Source: Pseudomonas sp. FP1742 | GTDB lineage: Bacteria > Pseudomonadota > Gammaproteobacteria > Pseudomonadales > Pseudomonadaceae | NCBI RefSeq assembly: GCF_030687145.1 | Contig: NZ_CP117460.1 | Span: 2,976,001 to 3,040,000 of the forward strand | Reading direction: 5' to 3' | DNA: 64,000 nt | Shown here: positions 18,999 through 29,017 of the stretch, piece by piece | Layout of the letters: each line of letters opens with the position of its first letter | How positions within the stretch are numbered: the first letter of the stretch is position 1 | Translations under genes and position numbers: made by a program | The notes under the pieces: generated by a model | Told to the model about the DNA's origin: nothing | Seen by the model: only the letters and a program-made list of their open reading frames with translations | Databases searched by the model: none

Positions 18999-20447
18999 AT
19001 GTCGAAAGTAAAAGACAACGCTATTGATCTTGCCGAACAGGCCTTTGCACCATTGGCTGCCGCCAGTTCTGCCTACAACCAGATCGATAGTTTCAGCCAT
19101 CAGTATGATCGGGGCGGCAATCTCACGGTCAATGGCAAACCCTCCTTCTCCGTCGACGAGGCCGCCACCCAGCTGCTGCGTGACGGCGCTGCCTACCAGG
19201 ACAAGGACGGCAGCGGCAAAATCGAACTCACCTACACGTTCCTGACCTCGGCGTCGTCGAGCACCATGAACAAGCACGGCATTACCGGGTTCAGCCAGTT
19301 CAATACGCAACAGAAAGCCCAGGCCGTGCTTGCCATGCAATCCTGGGCCGACGTGGCCAATGTCACCTTCACCGAGAAGTCCTCCGGCGGTGACGGTCAC
19401 ATGACCTTCGGCAACTACAGCGGTGGTCAGGATGGCGCAGCGGCATTCGCCTATCTGCCTGGCACGGGCGCCGGTTATGACGGTACTTCGTGGTACCTGA
19501 CCAACAGCAGCTACACGCCGAACAAGACGCCGGACCTGAACAACTACGGCCGTCAGACCCTGACCCACGAAATCGGTCACACCCTGGGCCTGGCGCACCC
19601 TGGCGATTACAACGCCGGTGAAGGCGCACCGACTTACAATGACGCGACTTACGGGGAAGACACCCGCGGCTACAGCGTCATGAGCTACTGGAGTGAAAGC
19701 AATACCGACCAGAACTTCAGCAAGGGCGGTGTGGAAGCCTATTCCTCCGGCCCGCTGATGGACGATATCGCCGCCATCCAGAAGCTCTACGGCGCCAACA
19801 CCACCACCCGTACCGGTGATACCACCTACGGCTTCAACTCCAACGCCGGTCGCGATTTCCTGAGCGCGTCTTCGTCGTCGGACAAAGTCGTGTTCTCGGT
19901 GTGGGATGCGGGCGGCAAGGACACCCTGGACTTCTCCGGTTTTACCCAAAACCAGAAGATCAACCTCAATGAGGCTTCGTTCTCCGACGTTGGCGGCCTG
20001 GTGGGCAACGTGTCCATCGCTAAAGGTGTCACCGTCGAGAACGCGATTGGCGGTTCGGGTAGCGATTTGCTGATCGGCAACAGCGTGTCCAACGAACTGA
20101 AGGGCGGTGCCGGCAACGACATCCTCTTCGGCGCGGGCGGTGCGGACAAACTCTGGGGCGGCTCGGGTTCGGACACCTTTGTGTTCGCGGCCAGCAGCGA
20201 TTCCAGGCCAGGCGCGGTCGACCAGATCCTCGATTTTGTCAGCGGCCTGGACAAGATCGACCTGACCGGCATCACCAAAGGTGCGGGCCTGCATTTCGTG
20301 AACTCGTTCACCGGTGCGGCAGGCGATGCAGTGTTGACTACTTCGGGCGGCAACAGCCTGTTGTCGGTGGACTTCTCCGGGCACGGCGTGGCTGATTTCC
20401 TGGTCAGCACCGTTGGCCAGGCGGCGTTCTCGGACATCGTGGCCTGA
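18999..20447 (+). CDS. aprA: Alkaline zinc metalloprotease (serralysin; AprA/AprX)
   Basis: A secreted 482-residue protease of the serralysin family that degrades casein and host proteins outside the cell. The catalytic zinc site is [11 protein letters not shown] (residues 190-200) and the Met-turn is SVMSYW (226-231). Calcium-binding RTX repeats span about 351-395 ([28 protein letters not shown]). The protein ends in SDIVA, the serralysin-type C-terminal secretion signal, and has no N-terminal signal peptide. Export must be through AprDEF, encoded just downstream. A short propeptide (about residues 1-15) is expected. The start has AAGGAAG 7 bases upstream, overlapped by a probable RsmA site. 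First gene of the exoenzyme operon. Confidence 0.98.
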   Translation: MSKVKDNAIDLAEQAFAPLAAASSAYNQIDSFSHQYDRGGNLTVNGKPSFSVDEAATQLLRDGAAYQDKDGSGKIELTYTFLTSASSSTMNKHGITGFSQFNTQQKAQAVLAMQSWADVANVTFTEKSSGGDGHMTFGNYSGGQDGAAAFAYLPGTGAGYDGTSWYLTNSSYTPNKTPDLNNYGRQTLTHEIGHTLGLAHPGDYNAGEGAPTYNDATYGEDTRGYSVMSYWSESNTDQNFSKGGVEAYSSGPLMDDIAAIQKLYGANTTTRTGDTTYGFNSNAGRDFLSASSSSDKVVFSVWDAGGKDTLDFSGFTQNQKINLNEASFSDVGGLVGNVSIAKGVTVENAIGGSGSDLLIGNSVSNELKGGAGNDILFGAGGADKLWGGSGSDTFVFAASSDSRPGAVDQILDFVSGLDKIDLTGITKGAGLHFVNSFTGAAGDAVLTTSGGNSLLSVDFSGHGVADFLVSTVGQAAFSDIVA

Positions 20448-20461
20448 TTCAAGGCATAAAG

Positions 20462-20488
20462 GAGGGCGGCGCTTTAGGCGTCGCTCTC
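20462..20488 (+). other. mRNA stem-loop between aprA and aprI
   Basis: GAGGGCGGCGC pairs with GCGTCGCTCTC over 11 bp (two G-U pairs) around TTTAG. No T-run follows, so it is more likely a 3' stabiliser or processing point that raises aprA message over the rest of the operon than a full terminator. Confidence 0.5.
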
Positions 20489-20514
20489 TGCCCCGATCCA
20501 GAGTAAAACGCCCG

Positions 20515-20937
20515 ATGACCCAGAACGCTTTTACCTGCAAAACAACCGCGTGGCTGTTAGCGACGCTAATGATGTTTCTTGGAGAATTAGCCATGGCAAG
20601 CAGTCTGAAACTAGCCGACCCGTCGGAGCTCGCCGGCGAATGGCAAGCCATTTTAAATACCGCGCAAGACTCGCCCGAGTCCCAGGTGCTCCAGGACAAG
20701 CCATCGAATGTCTGCACGATTGACCTTAAATTGAACCAGACCTTGGGCGAAGGTGCTGCCTGCCTCAGCGCCTGGTTGAACACGCCGGCGATTGGCTGGT
20801 TCCCGGAACCGGACGGCATTGCGGTGACCGGTGAAGAAGGCTCAAAAATTGTGTTTTTCAGCCGCCAGCAGGAGGGGCTTTATAAAAGTACGTTGAAGTC
20901 AGGGCTGATTATTACGCTCACGCGCGCAGCGAAATAA
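20515..20937 (+). CDS. aprI: Periplasmic metalloprotease inhibitor (AprI/Inh)
   Basis: A 140-residue protein with a Sec signal peptide (cleavage after LAMA, about residue 28). The mature part begins SSLKLADPSELAGEW. The first residues of Inh proteins insert into the active site of the cognate serralysin, and the family fold is a small beta-barrel closed by one disulfide, matching the two cysteines in NVCTIDL and GAACLSAW. It protects the periplasm from AprA. Directly follows aprA, as in all known apr clusters. Start chosen at the ATG preceding the hydrophobic signal sequence. Confidence 0.95.
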   Translation: MTQNAFTCKTTAWLLATLMMFLGELAMASSLKLADPSELAGEWQAILNTAQDSPESQVLQDKPSNVCTIDLKLNQTLGEGAACLSAWLNTPAIGWFPEPDGIAVTGEEGSKIVFFSRQQEGLYKSTLKSGLIITLTRAAK

Positions 20938-21015
20938 GCGAGAAAAGTCGGGCCGATGGCAGGTGCTGAATATAAAGACCGTTATTGCAGTTATAAGCAA
21001 CACATCAATAACCGG

Positions 21016-21040
21016 AACTCTTTAAAGTCCATAAAGAGTT
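21016..21040 (+). other. Perfect stem-loop in the aprI-aprD gap
   Basis: AACTCTTTA at 21016-21024 pairs perfectly with TAAAGAGTT at 21032-21040 around a 7-base loop. A second small hairpin (TCGCCA/TGGCGA, 21109-21124) lies just before aprD. Neither has a T-run. The 211-base gap holds no convincing gene and is unusually long for an otherwise tight operon. Confidence 0.4.
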
Positions 21041-21148
21041 GTTATCAGTCTGTAAGCACTAACCGCAAAAGAATGTCTCGACCCGTGCGCGGACAGTTAA
21101 TCGGAACTTCGCCAGGTATGGCGAGGAATGACACCTCAGGAAAAACCA

Positions 21149-22924
21149 ATGAAGATGGCGAAGAGCCCGCCCACCGCACCGTTATTCAAGGCACTGGGCG
21201 ACTATAAGAGCATCTTGATCAGCGTCGGCTGTTTTACCGCATTGATCAACGTGCTGATGTTGGTCCCGTCGATTTATATGCTCCAGGTTTATGACCGGGT
21301 GCTGTCGTCGCAAAACGAAACCACACTGGCGATGTTGTCGCTGATGGTGGTCGGATTCTTCGCCTTCATCGGGCTGCTGGAGACCGTGCGCAGTTTCATC
21401 GTCATCCGCATCGGCAGCCAACTGGAGCGCCGTTTCAACCTGCGGGTGTATCAGGCCGCTTTTGAGCGCAACCTGTTCAAGGGCGAGGGCAACGCCGGGC
21501 AATCCCTGGGCGATTTGACCCATATTCGCCAGTTCGTCACCGGCCCGGCGCTGTTTGCCTTCTTCGATGCGCCGTGGTTTCCGGTCTATCTGTTCGTGAT
21601 CTTTCTGTTCAATGTCTGGCTCGGCGTATTGGCCACCGCCGGTGCGGTGCTGCTGATCGGGCTGGCCTGCCTCAACGAGGCCATGACCAAAAAACCTTTG
21701 GGCGAAGCCGCGGGGTTTTCCCAGAAGTCCAGCCAACTGGCCACCAGTCACCTGCATAACGCCGAAACCATTCAGGCCATGGGCATGCTCGGCGCCTTGC
21801 GCAAGCGCTGGTTTGGGGTGCACTCGCGTTTTCTCGGCCTGCAGAATCAGGCCAGCGATACCGGCGCGGTCATCAGCTCCCTGAGCAAAACCCTGCGCCT
21901 GTGCCTGCAATCCCTGGTCCTGGGATTGGGCGCCTTGCTGGTGATCAAGGGCGACATGACCGCCGGGATGATGATCGCCGGTTCCATTTTGATGGGCCGG
22001 GTGCTGAGCCCCATCGATCAGTTGATCGCTGTGTGGAAACAGTGGAGCGGCGCCAAACTCGCTTACCGCCGCCTCGACGCCTTGCTGCAAGCCTTTCCTC
22101 CGAGTGACGAGGCCATGGCGCTGCCGGCACCGAAAGGCCAGATCACGTTCGAGCAAGTCAGCGCCGGCCCGCCGGGGCAGCGGGCAGCGACCTTGCACAT
22201 GGTCAATTTCAACCTCGGCGCCGGCGAAGTGCTGGGCGTGCTCGGGGCTTCCGGCTCCGGTAAATCGACCCTGGCCCGGGTGCTGGTCGGCGTCTGGCCG
22301 ACGCTGGGCGGCACGGTGCGCCTCGATGGCGCGGACATTCATCGCTGGAACCGCGACGACCTCGGCCCGTACATCGGTTATCTGCCCCAGGACATCGAAT
22401 TGTTCAGCGGCAGCATCGCGGAAAACATCGCCCGATTCCGTGAGGCGGATCCGCAAAAGGTCGTCGAGGCCGCGCAGCAGGCTGGCGTCCATGAATTGAT
22501 CCTGCGCATGCCCCAGGGCTACGACACCGTGCTCGGTGAAGACGGCAGCGGTTTGTCCGGCGGTCAGAAACAAAGGGTAGCCCTGGCTCGCGCGTTGTAC
22601 GGCCACCCGAGCCTGGTGGTGCTGGATGAACCGAACTCCAACCTCGACACCGTCGGTGAAGCGGCACTGGCCGGCGCCATCGCACACATGAAGGCCCGGG
22701 GCACCAGCGTGATTCTGGTTACCCATCGCTCTTCGGCCCTGGCCCAGGCCGACAAACTGCTGGTGCTCAACGAAGGTCGCTTGCAGGCCTTCGGCCCAAG
22801 CCAGGAAGTGCTCAAGGCGCTGTCCGGCGCTCAGGAGCAGCAACGTGAAAAAGCCGCACAGGCACCGGGCGGGCTCAGCATGAGCCGGCAGTATCAGCCC
22901 ACGACCAGGAATTCCGGTGTATGA
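21149..22924 (+). CDS. aprD: Type I secretion ABC transporter AprD
   Basis: Inner-membrane ATPase of the AprDEF exporter, 591 aa. The N-terminal half has hydrophobic segments at about 24-47, 60-80, 140-175 and 250-285; the C-terminal half is the nucleotide-binding domain with Walker [10 protein letters not shown] (366-374), signature LSGGQ (469-473) and Walker B VVLDEP (490-495), then the H-loop VTHRSS. It lacks the peptidase C39 domain, as expected for serralysin exporters. The start MKMAKSPP is preferred because AGGA sits 7 bases upstream; an earlier in-frame ATG at 21128 has poor spacing. The stop overlaps aprE by 4 bases. Confidence 0.97.
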   Translation: MKMAKSPPTAPLFKALGDYKSILISVGCFTALINVLMLVPSIYMLQVYDRVLSSQNETTLAMLSLMVVGFFAFIGLLETVRSFIVIRIGSQLERRFNLRVYQAAFERNLFKGEGNAGQSLGDLTHIRQFVTGPALFAFFDAPWFPVYLFVIFLFNVWLGVLATAGAVLLIGLACLNEAMTKKPLGEAAGFSQKSSQLATSHLHNAETIQAMGMLGALRKRWFGVHSRFLGLQNQASDTGAVISSLSKTLRLCLQSLVLGLGALLVIKGDMTAGMMIAGSILMGRVLSPIDQLIAVWKQWSGAKLAYRRLDALLQAFPPSDEAMALPAPKGQITFEQVSAGPPGQRAATLHMVNFNLGAGEVLGVLGASGSGKSTLARVLVGVWPTLGGTVRLDGADIHRWNRDDLGPYIGYLPQDIELFSGSIAENIARFREADPQKVVEAAQQAGVHELILRMPQGYDTVLGEDGSGLSGGQKQRVALARALYGHPSLVVLDEPNSNLDTVGEAALAGAIAHMKARGTSVILVTHRSSALAQADKLLVLNEGRLQAFGPSQEVLKALSGAQEQQREKAAQAPGGLSMSRQYQPTTRNSGV

Positions 22925-24270
22925 GCAGCACACGCATGAACAACGCTAGCGAAGCGACGATGGAACACGATTACATTGCCGAACGCCCCGAGCGCGACGC
23001 CCGTTTCTTCGCCCGCATGGGCTGGATTCTGGCGATCGTCGGCGCCGGCAGCTTCTTCACCTGGGCGAGCCTCGCGCCGCTCGATCAAGGCATTCCGGTG
23101 CAAGGCACCGTGGTGGTCTCGGGCAAGCGCAAAGCCGTGCAATCGATGAGCAACGGCGTGGTCAGCCAGATTCTGGTGCGCGAAGGTCAAGTGGTGAAAC
23201 AGGGCCAGCCGCTGTTCCGCCTCGACCAGACCCAGGTCGCGGCCGACGTGCAATCGCTGCAGGCGCAATACCGCATGGCGTGGGCCAGCCTGGCGCGCTG
23301 GCAGAGTGAACGGGACAACCTCAAGCAGGTGAATTTCCCCGCTGAACTGAGCAACGATCCCGACCCGCGCCTGGCGCTGGTGCTTGAAGGCCAACGGCAA
23401 TTGTTCAGCAGCCGCCGCGAAGCGTTTTCTCGTGAACAAGCCGCGTTGCGCGCGAACATCGAAGGCGCCGGCGCGCAACTGGCCGGCATGCGCCGCGCGC
23501 GCACCGACCTGACCGCCCAGGCCAGTTCCCTGCAACAACAATTGAGCAATCTTCAGCCTTTGGCGGACAACGGCTACATCCCGCGCAACCGCTTGATGGA
23601 ATACCAGCGTCAGCTGTCGCAAGTACAGCAACAACTGGCAGAGAACGCCGGCGAAAGCGGCCGGGTGGAGCAAGGCATCCTCGAATCCCGGCTGAAGCTG
23701 CAACAGCACAGCGAGGAATACCAGAAGGAAGTGCGCAGCCAACTGGCCGACGCGCAGCTCAAAAGCGTGACCCTGGAAGAGCAACTGACTTCCGCCGGCT
23801 TCGACCTGCAACACAGCGAAATCATCGCCACCGCCGACGGCATCGCGGTCAACCTCGGGGTTCACACCGTAGGCGCGGTGGTGCGTCAGGGTGAGTCGCT
23901 GCTGGAAATCGTTCCGCAAGGCACCAGCCTTGAAGTGGAAGGGCACTTGCCGATCAATCTGATCGACAAAGTCGGCACGCACTTGCCGGTGGACATTCTG
24001 TTCACCGCGTTCAACCAGAGCCGTACCCCGCGAGTGCCGGGCGAAGTCAGCCTGATCTCCGCCGACCAGATGGTCGATGAGAAAACCGGTGCGCCGTATT
24101 ACGTGCTGCGCAGCAGCGTCAGCGATCAGGCCATGGAAAAACTCAACGGCCTGGTGATCAAGCCCGGCATGCCGGCGGAAATGTTCGTGCGCACCGGTGA
24201 ACGTTCACTCCTCAACTATTTGTTCAAACCGCTGCTCGACCGGGCAGGCTCCGCGTTGACCGAGGAATAA
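22921..24270 (+). CDS. aprE: Type I secretion membrane fusion protein AprE
   Basis: Periplasmic adaptor (HlyD family, 449 aa) joining AprD to AprF. One membrane segment lies at about residues 32-52 ([19 protein letters not shown]). A lipoyl-type half follows ([30 protein letters not shown]), then long coiled-coil helices at about 95-290 rich in Gln and Leu, and a second lipoyl half plus beta-barrel ([21 protein letters not shown]). The ATGA overlap with aprD shows translational coupling. Confidence 0.97.
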   Translation: MSSTRMNNASEATMEHDYIAERPERDARFFARMGWILAIVGAGSFFTWASLAPLDQGIPVQGTVVVSGKRKAVQSMSNGVVSQILVREGQVVKQGQPLFRLDQTQVAADVQSLQAQYRMAWASLARWQSERDNLKQVNFPAELSNDPDPRLALVLEGQRQLFSSRREAFSREQAALRANIEGAGAQLAGMRRARTDLTAQASSLQQQLSNLQPLADNGYIPRNRLMEYQRQLSQVQQQLAENAGESGRVEQGILESRLKLQQHSEEYQKEVRSQLADAQLKSVTLEEQLTSAGFDLQHSEIIATADGIAVNLGVHTVGAVVRQGESLLEIVPQGTSLEVEGHLPINLIDKVGTHLPVDILFTAFNQSRTPRVPGEVSLISADQMVDEKTGAPYYVLRSSVSDQAMEKLNGLVIKPGMPAEMFVRTGERSLLNYLFKPLLDRAGSALTEE

Positions 24271-24272
24271 GG

Positions 24273-25643
24273 ATGTTCGGTTGTATGAATAAGCTTTCCC
24301 TGCTCGCAGCGACCCTGGCGTTGCTGACGTGCAACAGTGCGATGGCCATGGGGCCGTTCGACATCTATGAGCAAGCGTTACGTAATGATCCAGTGTTCCT
24401 CGGTGCCATCAAAGAGCGCGATGCCGGCCTTGAAAACCGCGCCATCGGCCGCGCCGGGCTATTGCCGCGGCTGGGTTACAACTACAACAAGGGGCGTAAC
24501 TCGTCCAAGGTCACACAACTGAATGACCGCGGTAACAGCCAGAGTGAAGATCGCAACTACAGCAGCTACGGCTCGACCTTGACCCTGCAACAGCCATTGC
24601 TCGACTACGAGGCTTACGCGGCGTACCGCAAAGGCGTGGCGCAATCGCTGTTCGCCGATGAAAACTTCCGGGGCAAGAGCCAGGAACTGCTGGTTCGCGT
24701 GCTGGAGAATTACACCAAGGCGTTGTTCGCCCAGGACCAGATCGACATCGCGCGCGCGAAGAAAAAAGCCTTCGAGGAGCAGTTTCAACAGAACGAGCAG
24801 ATGTTCCGCCAAGGGGAAGGCACGCGTACCGATATCCTCGAAGCCGAGTCCCGTTACGAACTGGCGACCGCCGAAGAAATCGAAGCGCGTGACGAACAGG
24901 ATGCGGCCCTGCGCGAGTTGGGCGCCCTGATTGGCGTGCCGGCTATCGATATCGGCGACTTGACGCCGCTGGATCAGAACTTCCAGACCTTCACCCTGCA
25001 ACCGGCCAACTACGACACCTGGCATGAGATGGCAGTGGCCAACAACCCGAACCTGGCCTCCCAGCGGCAGGCGGTGGAAGTGGCGCGCTATGAGGTCGAA
25101 CGCAACCGCGCCGGGCACCTGCCGAAAGTCAGCGCCTATGCCTCGATGCGTCAGAACGAATCGGAAAGCGGCAACACCTACAACCAGCGCTACGACACCA
25201 ACACCATCGGCATCGAAGTCAACGTGCCGCTGTATGCCGGTGGCGGGGTTTCGGCCTCGACCCGGCAGGCCAGCCGCACCATGGAACAGGCCGAGTACGA
25301 ACTGGACGGCAAGACCCGGGAAACCTTGATCCAGCTGCGCCGCCAGTTCAGCGCCTGCCTGTCGGGGGTCAACAAGTTGCGGGCTTATCAGAAAGCACTG
25401 ACGTCGGCTGAAGCACTGGTGGTCTCGACCAAACAAAGCATTCTGGGCGGCGAACGGGTCAACCTCGACGCATTGAATGCCGAACAACAACTATTTACCA
25501 CCCGCCGGGATCTGGCGCAGGCACGCTACGACTATCTGATGGCCTGGACCAAATTGCACTACTACGCCGGCACCTTGAACGAACAGGATCTGGCCAAGGT
25601 GGATGAGGCGTTCGGCCAGGGCCCGGCAATGAAAAAACCGTAA
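24273..25643 (+). CDS. aprF: Type I secretion outer membrane channel AprF (TolC family)
   Basis: Outer-membrane tunnel of the exporter, 456 aa. A signal peptide (KLSLLAATLALLTCNSAMAM) is followed by two TolC repeats starting at FDIYEQALRNDPVFLGA and YDTWHEMAVANNPNLASQ, each ending in long amphipathic helices. The family motif N-L-D-A near the end (GERVNLDALNAEQQLF) is present. GAGGAATAAGG precedes the ATG, 2 bases after the aprE stop; an ATG four codons later is an alternative. An inverted repeat of REP type separates it from prtA. Confidence 0.96.
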   Translation: MFGCMNKLSLLAATLALLTCNSAMAMGPFDIYEQALRNDPVFLGAIKERDAGLENRAIGRAGLLPRLGYNYNKGRNSSKVTQLNDRGNSQSEDRNYSSYGSTLTLQQPLLDYEAYAAYRKGVAQSLFADENFRGKSQELLVRVLENYTKALFAQDQIDIARAKKKAFEEQFQQNEQMFRQGEGTRTDILEAESRYELATAEEIEARDEQDAALRELGALIGVPAIDIGDLTPLDQNFQTFTLQPANYDTWHEMAVANNPNLASQRQAVEVARYEVERNRAGHLPKVSAYASMRQNESESGNTYNQRYDTNTIGIEVNVPLYAGGGVSASTRQASRTMEQAEYELDGKTRETLIQLRRQFSACLSGVNKLRAYQKALTSAEALVVSTKQSILGGERVNLDALNAEQQLFTTRRDLAQARYDYLMAWTKLHYYAGTLNEQDLAKVDEAFGQGPAMKKP

Positions 25644-25645
25644 CC

Positions 25646-25780
25646 CTGTGGCGAGGGGGCTTGCCCCCGTTGGACGGCGAAGTCGTCCCAAAACCGGAAC
25701 CGGTGATTCAACAGATATGCCGCAGCTGTCGGACTCACGACTGCTACGCAGCCGAACGGGGGCAAGCCCCCTCGCCACAG
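25646..25780. repeat. Composite REP-type inverted repeat inside the operon
   Basis: CTGTGGCGAGGGGGCTTGCC at the left and its reverse complement ending GGGGCTTG-type sequence at the right (AACGGGGGCAAGCCCCCTCG, 25755 on) form a 26-base perfect inverted pair. The interior carries ACGACTGCTACGCAGCCGAA (25738 on), one base different from the RAYT-family REP at 17189, so this element merges two REP families. It separates aprF from prtA. Confidence 0.85.
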
Positions 25781-25858
25781 AGGACCTGAGTAAACGACGC
25801 AATATCACCCCCTGAACCGGGGCCTACAACTCTAAAAACGCCAAGAAAGCGAGATGTC

Positions 25859-28822
25859 ATGCACATGGACGTACAGATCAAGCCGATGTCGGTCGGCGCG
25901 CTATTGCTCGTGATTTCATCAGCGCCGGGTTCGGCCCAGGCGCAGTACCTGGAAACCGGCACCCTCGGTGACCCGGCCAGTTGGCGTTCGGCGGAGTTCC
26001 AGCGCGATTGGGGCCTGGGGCGGATGCAGGCAGATCAAGCCTATGCCGCCGGCATCACCGGCAAAGGCGTGAAAATCGGCGCGCTGGATTCCGGTTTCGA
26101 TTCCAGCCATCCCGAATTCGCCGCCGACCGCTATCACGCAGTGACGGCCAGCGGCAGCTATGTCGATGGCTCGGCGTTCAACGTCGACGGCACGCTCAAC
26201 ACCAACAATGACTCCCACGGCACCCACGTCACCGGCACCATGGGCGCTTCCCGGGATGGCAGCGGCACGCACGGTGTGGCGTTCAACGCGCAAATCTACG
26301 TCGGCAACACCAACAAGAACGACAGTTTCCTGTTCGGTCCCACCCCCGACCCGCGCTACTTCAGAGCGGCCTACAACGCCTTGGCGGATGCCGGCGTACG
26401 GGCGATCAACAACAGCTGGGGCAGCCAGCCGCCGGACGTCAGCTACCGGACCCTCGACGACCTGCACGCCGCCTACGCCCAGCACTGGAACAAAGGCACC
26501 TGGCTCGATGCCGCCGCCGATGTTTCACGCCGTGGCGTGATCAACGTGTTCAGCGCCGGCAACAGCGGTTACCCGAATGCCAGCGTCCGCTCGGCCCTGC
26601 CGTATTTTCAGCCGGACCTGGAAGGCCACTGGCTGGCGGTATCGGGGCTGGATCAAAGCAACCAGCAGAAATACAACCAGTGCGGCATCGCCAAGTATTG
26701 GTGCATCACCACGCCGGGCGCGAAGATCGACAGCACCATCCCCGGTGGCGGCTACGCGATCAAATCCGGGACCTCCATGGCCGCGCCGCATGCCACCGGG
26801 GCACTGGCGCTGGTGATGGAGCGCTATCCGTATATGAACAATCAGCAAGCGCTGGAGGTGCTGCTGACCACCGCAACCCGGCTCGACGGTTCGATCACCG
26901 AGGCTCCGAGTACAAACCTCGGCTGGGGCGTGGCCAACCTTGAGCGGGCAATGCGCGGACCGGGGCAATTGCTCGGCGCGTTCGACGCCCATCTGGGGGC
27001 AGGGCAGAGCGATGTCTGGAGCAACGACATTTCGGACAAGGCGCTGATCCAGCGTCAGGCCGAAGATGCCGCCGAGCACAGCGCCTGGCAACAGACCTTG
27101 AAGGACAAAGGTTGGGAGAATGGTCTTGCGGCCGGTGCCAGTCAGCAGGATCAGACTGACTATGCGGTGGGTATGGCGAGGGATTCCGCCGCCGCCAGCC
27201 GAGTCTACGAAGGCAGCCTGATCAAGTCCGGCGCCGGACGGTTGATGCTCACTGGCAACAACACTTATCGCGGCCCGACCACGGTCAACGGCGGGCTGCT
27301 GGCGGTGAACGGTTCGCTGACATCGGCGGTCACCGTCAATGCCAGCGGCACCCTCGGCGGTAACGGACGAATCGCTGCCTTGACTGCCAATGCCGGCGGC
27401 ACCGTGGCCCCCGGTAATTCCATTGGTACGTTGCAAGTCAGTGGCGATGTGACGCTTGCGCCGGGGTCGACCTATGCCGTCGAACTCTCGCCTGGCAGCA
27501 GCGACCAGATTATTGCCGGCGGCACGGCCACGGTCAGTGGCGCAACCGTCAGCCTGTCCCTGGAAAACAGCCCGACCTTGCTCAGTACCCAACAAGTGCA
27601 AAGCCTGCTGGGGCATCAGTACAACATCCTGCAAGCGGCGGGTGGCATCCAAGGCCAGTTCGGCGCGGTGCTGCCCAACTATGTGTTCATCGGCGGCAGT
27701 CTCGATTACGCCGCGACCGGCATTCAGCTGAGCGTTGAACGCAATGCCACGACCTTCGCCAGCGTCGGGCAAACCCCCAATCAGCGTGCCGTCGCAACTG
27801 CCGTGGAAGGGCTTGGCGCGGGCAATGCGGTGTACGAAAGCCTGCTGCTGTCGCCGACCGCGAGCTCGGCGCAACAGGCGTTCCGGCAATTGTCGGGGGA
27901 AATCTACCCGGCGCTGGGCTCGGTGTTGATCAATGACAGTCGCTACCTGCGCGATGCGGTGGGCGAGCGTCTGAATGAAGCCAACGGTTCCCATGGCAAT
28001 GGCTGGATCAAGGCATTGGGCGCCTGGGGCAAGACCGATGAACGTCATGACACGGCGGGCTACACCACCTCGATTGGCGGTTTGCTCGCGGGTGTCGATG
28101 GCGCGGTGGATGAGCAAACCCGTATCGGCCTGGTCGCCGGTTATAGCGACAGCTCGGTCAACATGGGCTCTGGAACGCATTCATCGGCGCAGGTCGACAG
28201 CTATCACCTGGGCGCCTATGCCGGCCACGAAATGGGCGCCTGGCGCTTGAGTGCCGGCGGTGCCTACAGCTGGCATCGGGCCGACGTCAAACGTGACCTG
28301 CAATACGGCGACGTCAGCGCCAAGCAGAAAGCCAAGGTCGATGCCGGGACCACCCAGGTGTTCGGCGAAGCGGCGTATCGGCTGAACCTGCAACCCCTGG
28401 CTTTGGAGCCGTTCGCCAATCTGGCTTACGTGCACCTCGACACCGAGGGTTTCACCGAGAAAGGTGACGCCGCCGCGCTCAAAAGCAGCGGCGACCGGCG
28501 TGACGTGGTGCTCGGCACGCTGGGCGTACGCGCGCTGAAAACCCTGGCGTTATCCGGCCAGCAACAGCTGGACCTGAGCGGCAGCCTCGGTTGGCAGCAC
28601 AACCTGAGCAACACCGATTCCGAAGAACACCTGGCGTTTGCCAGTGGTGGCGCACCGTTCGCGGTGGAGAGCTCGCCCCTGGTTCGCGACGCGGCGCTGG
28701 TGGGCGCCCATGCCAGCCTGGTCTTGAGCCGGGACATTCGGTTGAACCTCGATTACACCGGCCAACTGGCCAGCCGTGAGAAGAGCCATGGCGTCGGGCT
28801 GAGTCTCAATTGGCAGTTTTAA
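25859..28822 (+). CDS. prtA: Subtilisin-like serine protease autotransporter PrtA/PspA
   Basis: A 987-residue type V secreted protein. Signal sequence about 1-28; S8 protease domain about 30-330 with the triad Asp77 (GALDSGF), His120 (DSHGTHV) and Ser306 (SGTSMAAPH) and oxyanion Asn235 (FSAGN). A linker (about 345-455) leads to an autotransporter passenger repeat (LMLTGNNTYRGPTTVNGG) and a beta-helical stalk. The last about 275 residues are the beta-barrel, ending in NWQF with the required terminal aromatic residue. It is a homologue of Serratia SSP-type proteases and, unlike its neighbours, does not need AprDEF. Sixth gene of the operon. The start is the first ATG after GCGAGATGTC; a second ATG follows two codons later. 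Confidence 0.95.
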   Translation: MHMDVQIKPMSVGALLLVISSAPGSAQAQYLETGTLGDPASWRSAEFQRDWGLGRMQADQAYAAGITGKGVKIGALDSGFDSSHPEFAADRYHAVTASGSYVDGSAFNVDGTLNTNNDSHGTHVTGTMGASRDGSGTHGVAFNAQIYVGNTNKNDSFLFGPTPDPRYFRAAYNALADAGVRAINNSWGSQPPDVSYRTLDDLHAAYAQHWNKGTWLDAAADVSRRGVINVFSAGNSGYPNASVRSALPYFQPDLEGHWLAVSGLDQSNQQKYNQCGIAKYWCITTPGAKIDSTIPGGGYAIKSGTSMAAPHATGALALVMERYPYMNNQQALEVLLTTATRLDGSITEAPSTNLGWGVANLERAMRGPGQLLGAFDAHLGAGQSDVWSNDISDKALIQRQAEDAAEHSAWQQTLKDKGWENGLAAGASQQDQTDYAVGMARDSAAASRVYEGSLIKSGAGRLMLTGNNTYRGPTTVNGGLLAVNGSLTSAVTVNASGTLGGNGRIAALTANAGGTVAPGNSIGTLQVSGDVTLAPGSTYAVELSPGSSDQIIAGGTATVSGATVSLSLENSPTLLSTQQVQSLLGHQYNILQAAGGIQGQFGAVLPNYVFIGGSLDYAATGIQLSVERNATTFASVGQTPNQRAVATAVEGLGAGNAVYESLLLSPTASSAQQAFRQLSGEIYPALGSVLINDSRYLRDAVGERLNEANGSHGNGWIKALGAWGKTDERHDTAGYTTSIGGLLAGVDGAVDEQTRIGLVAGYSDSSVNMGSGTHSSAQVDSYHLGAYAGHEMGAWRLSAGGAYSWHRADVKRDLQYGDVSAKQKAKVDAGTTQVFGEAAYRLNLQPLALEPFANLAYVHLDTEGFTEKGDAAALKSSGDRRDVVLGTLGVRALKTLALSGQQQLDLSGSLGWQHNLSNTDSEEHLAFASGGAPFAVESSPLVRDAALVGAHASLVLSRDIRLNLDYTGQLASREKSHGVGLSLNWQF

Positions 28823-28848
28823 CCCGGGCGAGGGGGCTTGGTGCAATC

Positions 28849-28941
28849 CCTGTGGGAGCGGGCTTGCTCGCGAAAGCGGTGTGTCAGGCGACATCAATGC
28901 CGACTGACACTCCCTCTTCGCGGGCAAGCCGCTCCCACAGG
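28849..28941. repeat. REP inverted pair (REPIN) between prtA and prtB
   Basis: CCTGTGGGAGCGGGCTTGCT opens the element and GCTCCCACAGG closes it. The right arm reads GGGCAAGCCGCTCCC, having lost one C from the GCCCGC tip. The spacer contains AAGCGGTGTGTCAGGCGACA, shared with the REPINs at 40284, 41786 and 60038. It lies inside the transcription unit. Confidence 0.9.
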
Positions 28942-29017
28942 TTCCGCGCCTTGACTCAGAGGAATTGGACCCCCTGGCCACAAGGATTTTGGCAACACAA
29001 CTAAGGACGGTAGTTTG

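Noticed and set aside
18897..20819. A 640-codon minus-strand frame over aprA
   Set aside because: It has no recognisable domain and mirrors the codon bias of aprA, which has the HEIGH zinc site and RTX repeats on the plus strand.
20956..21207. An 83-codon frame between aprI and aprD
   Set aside because: It runs into aprD in another frame, has no ribosome binding site or domain, and covers two hairpins.
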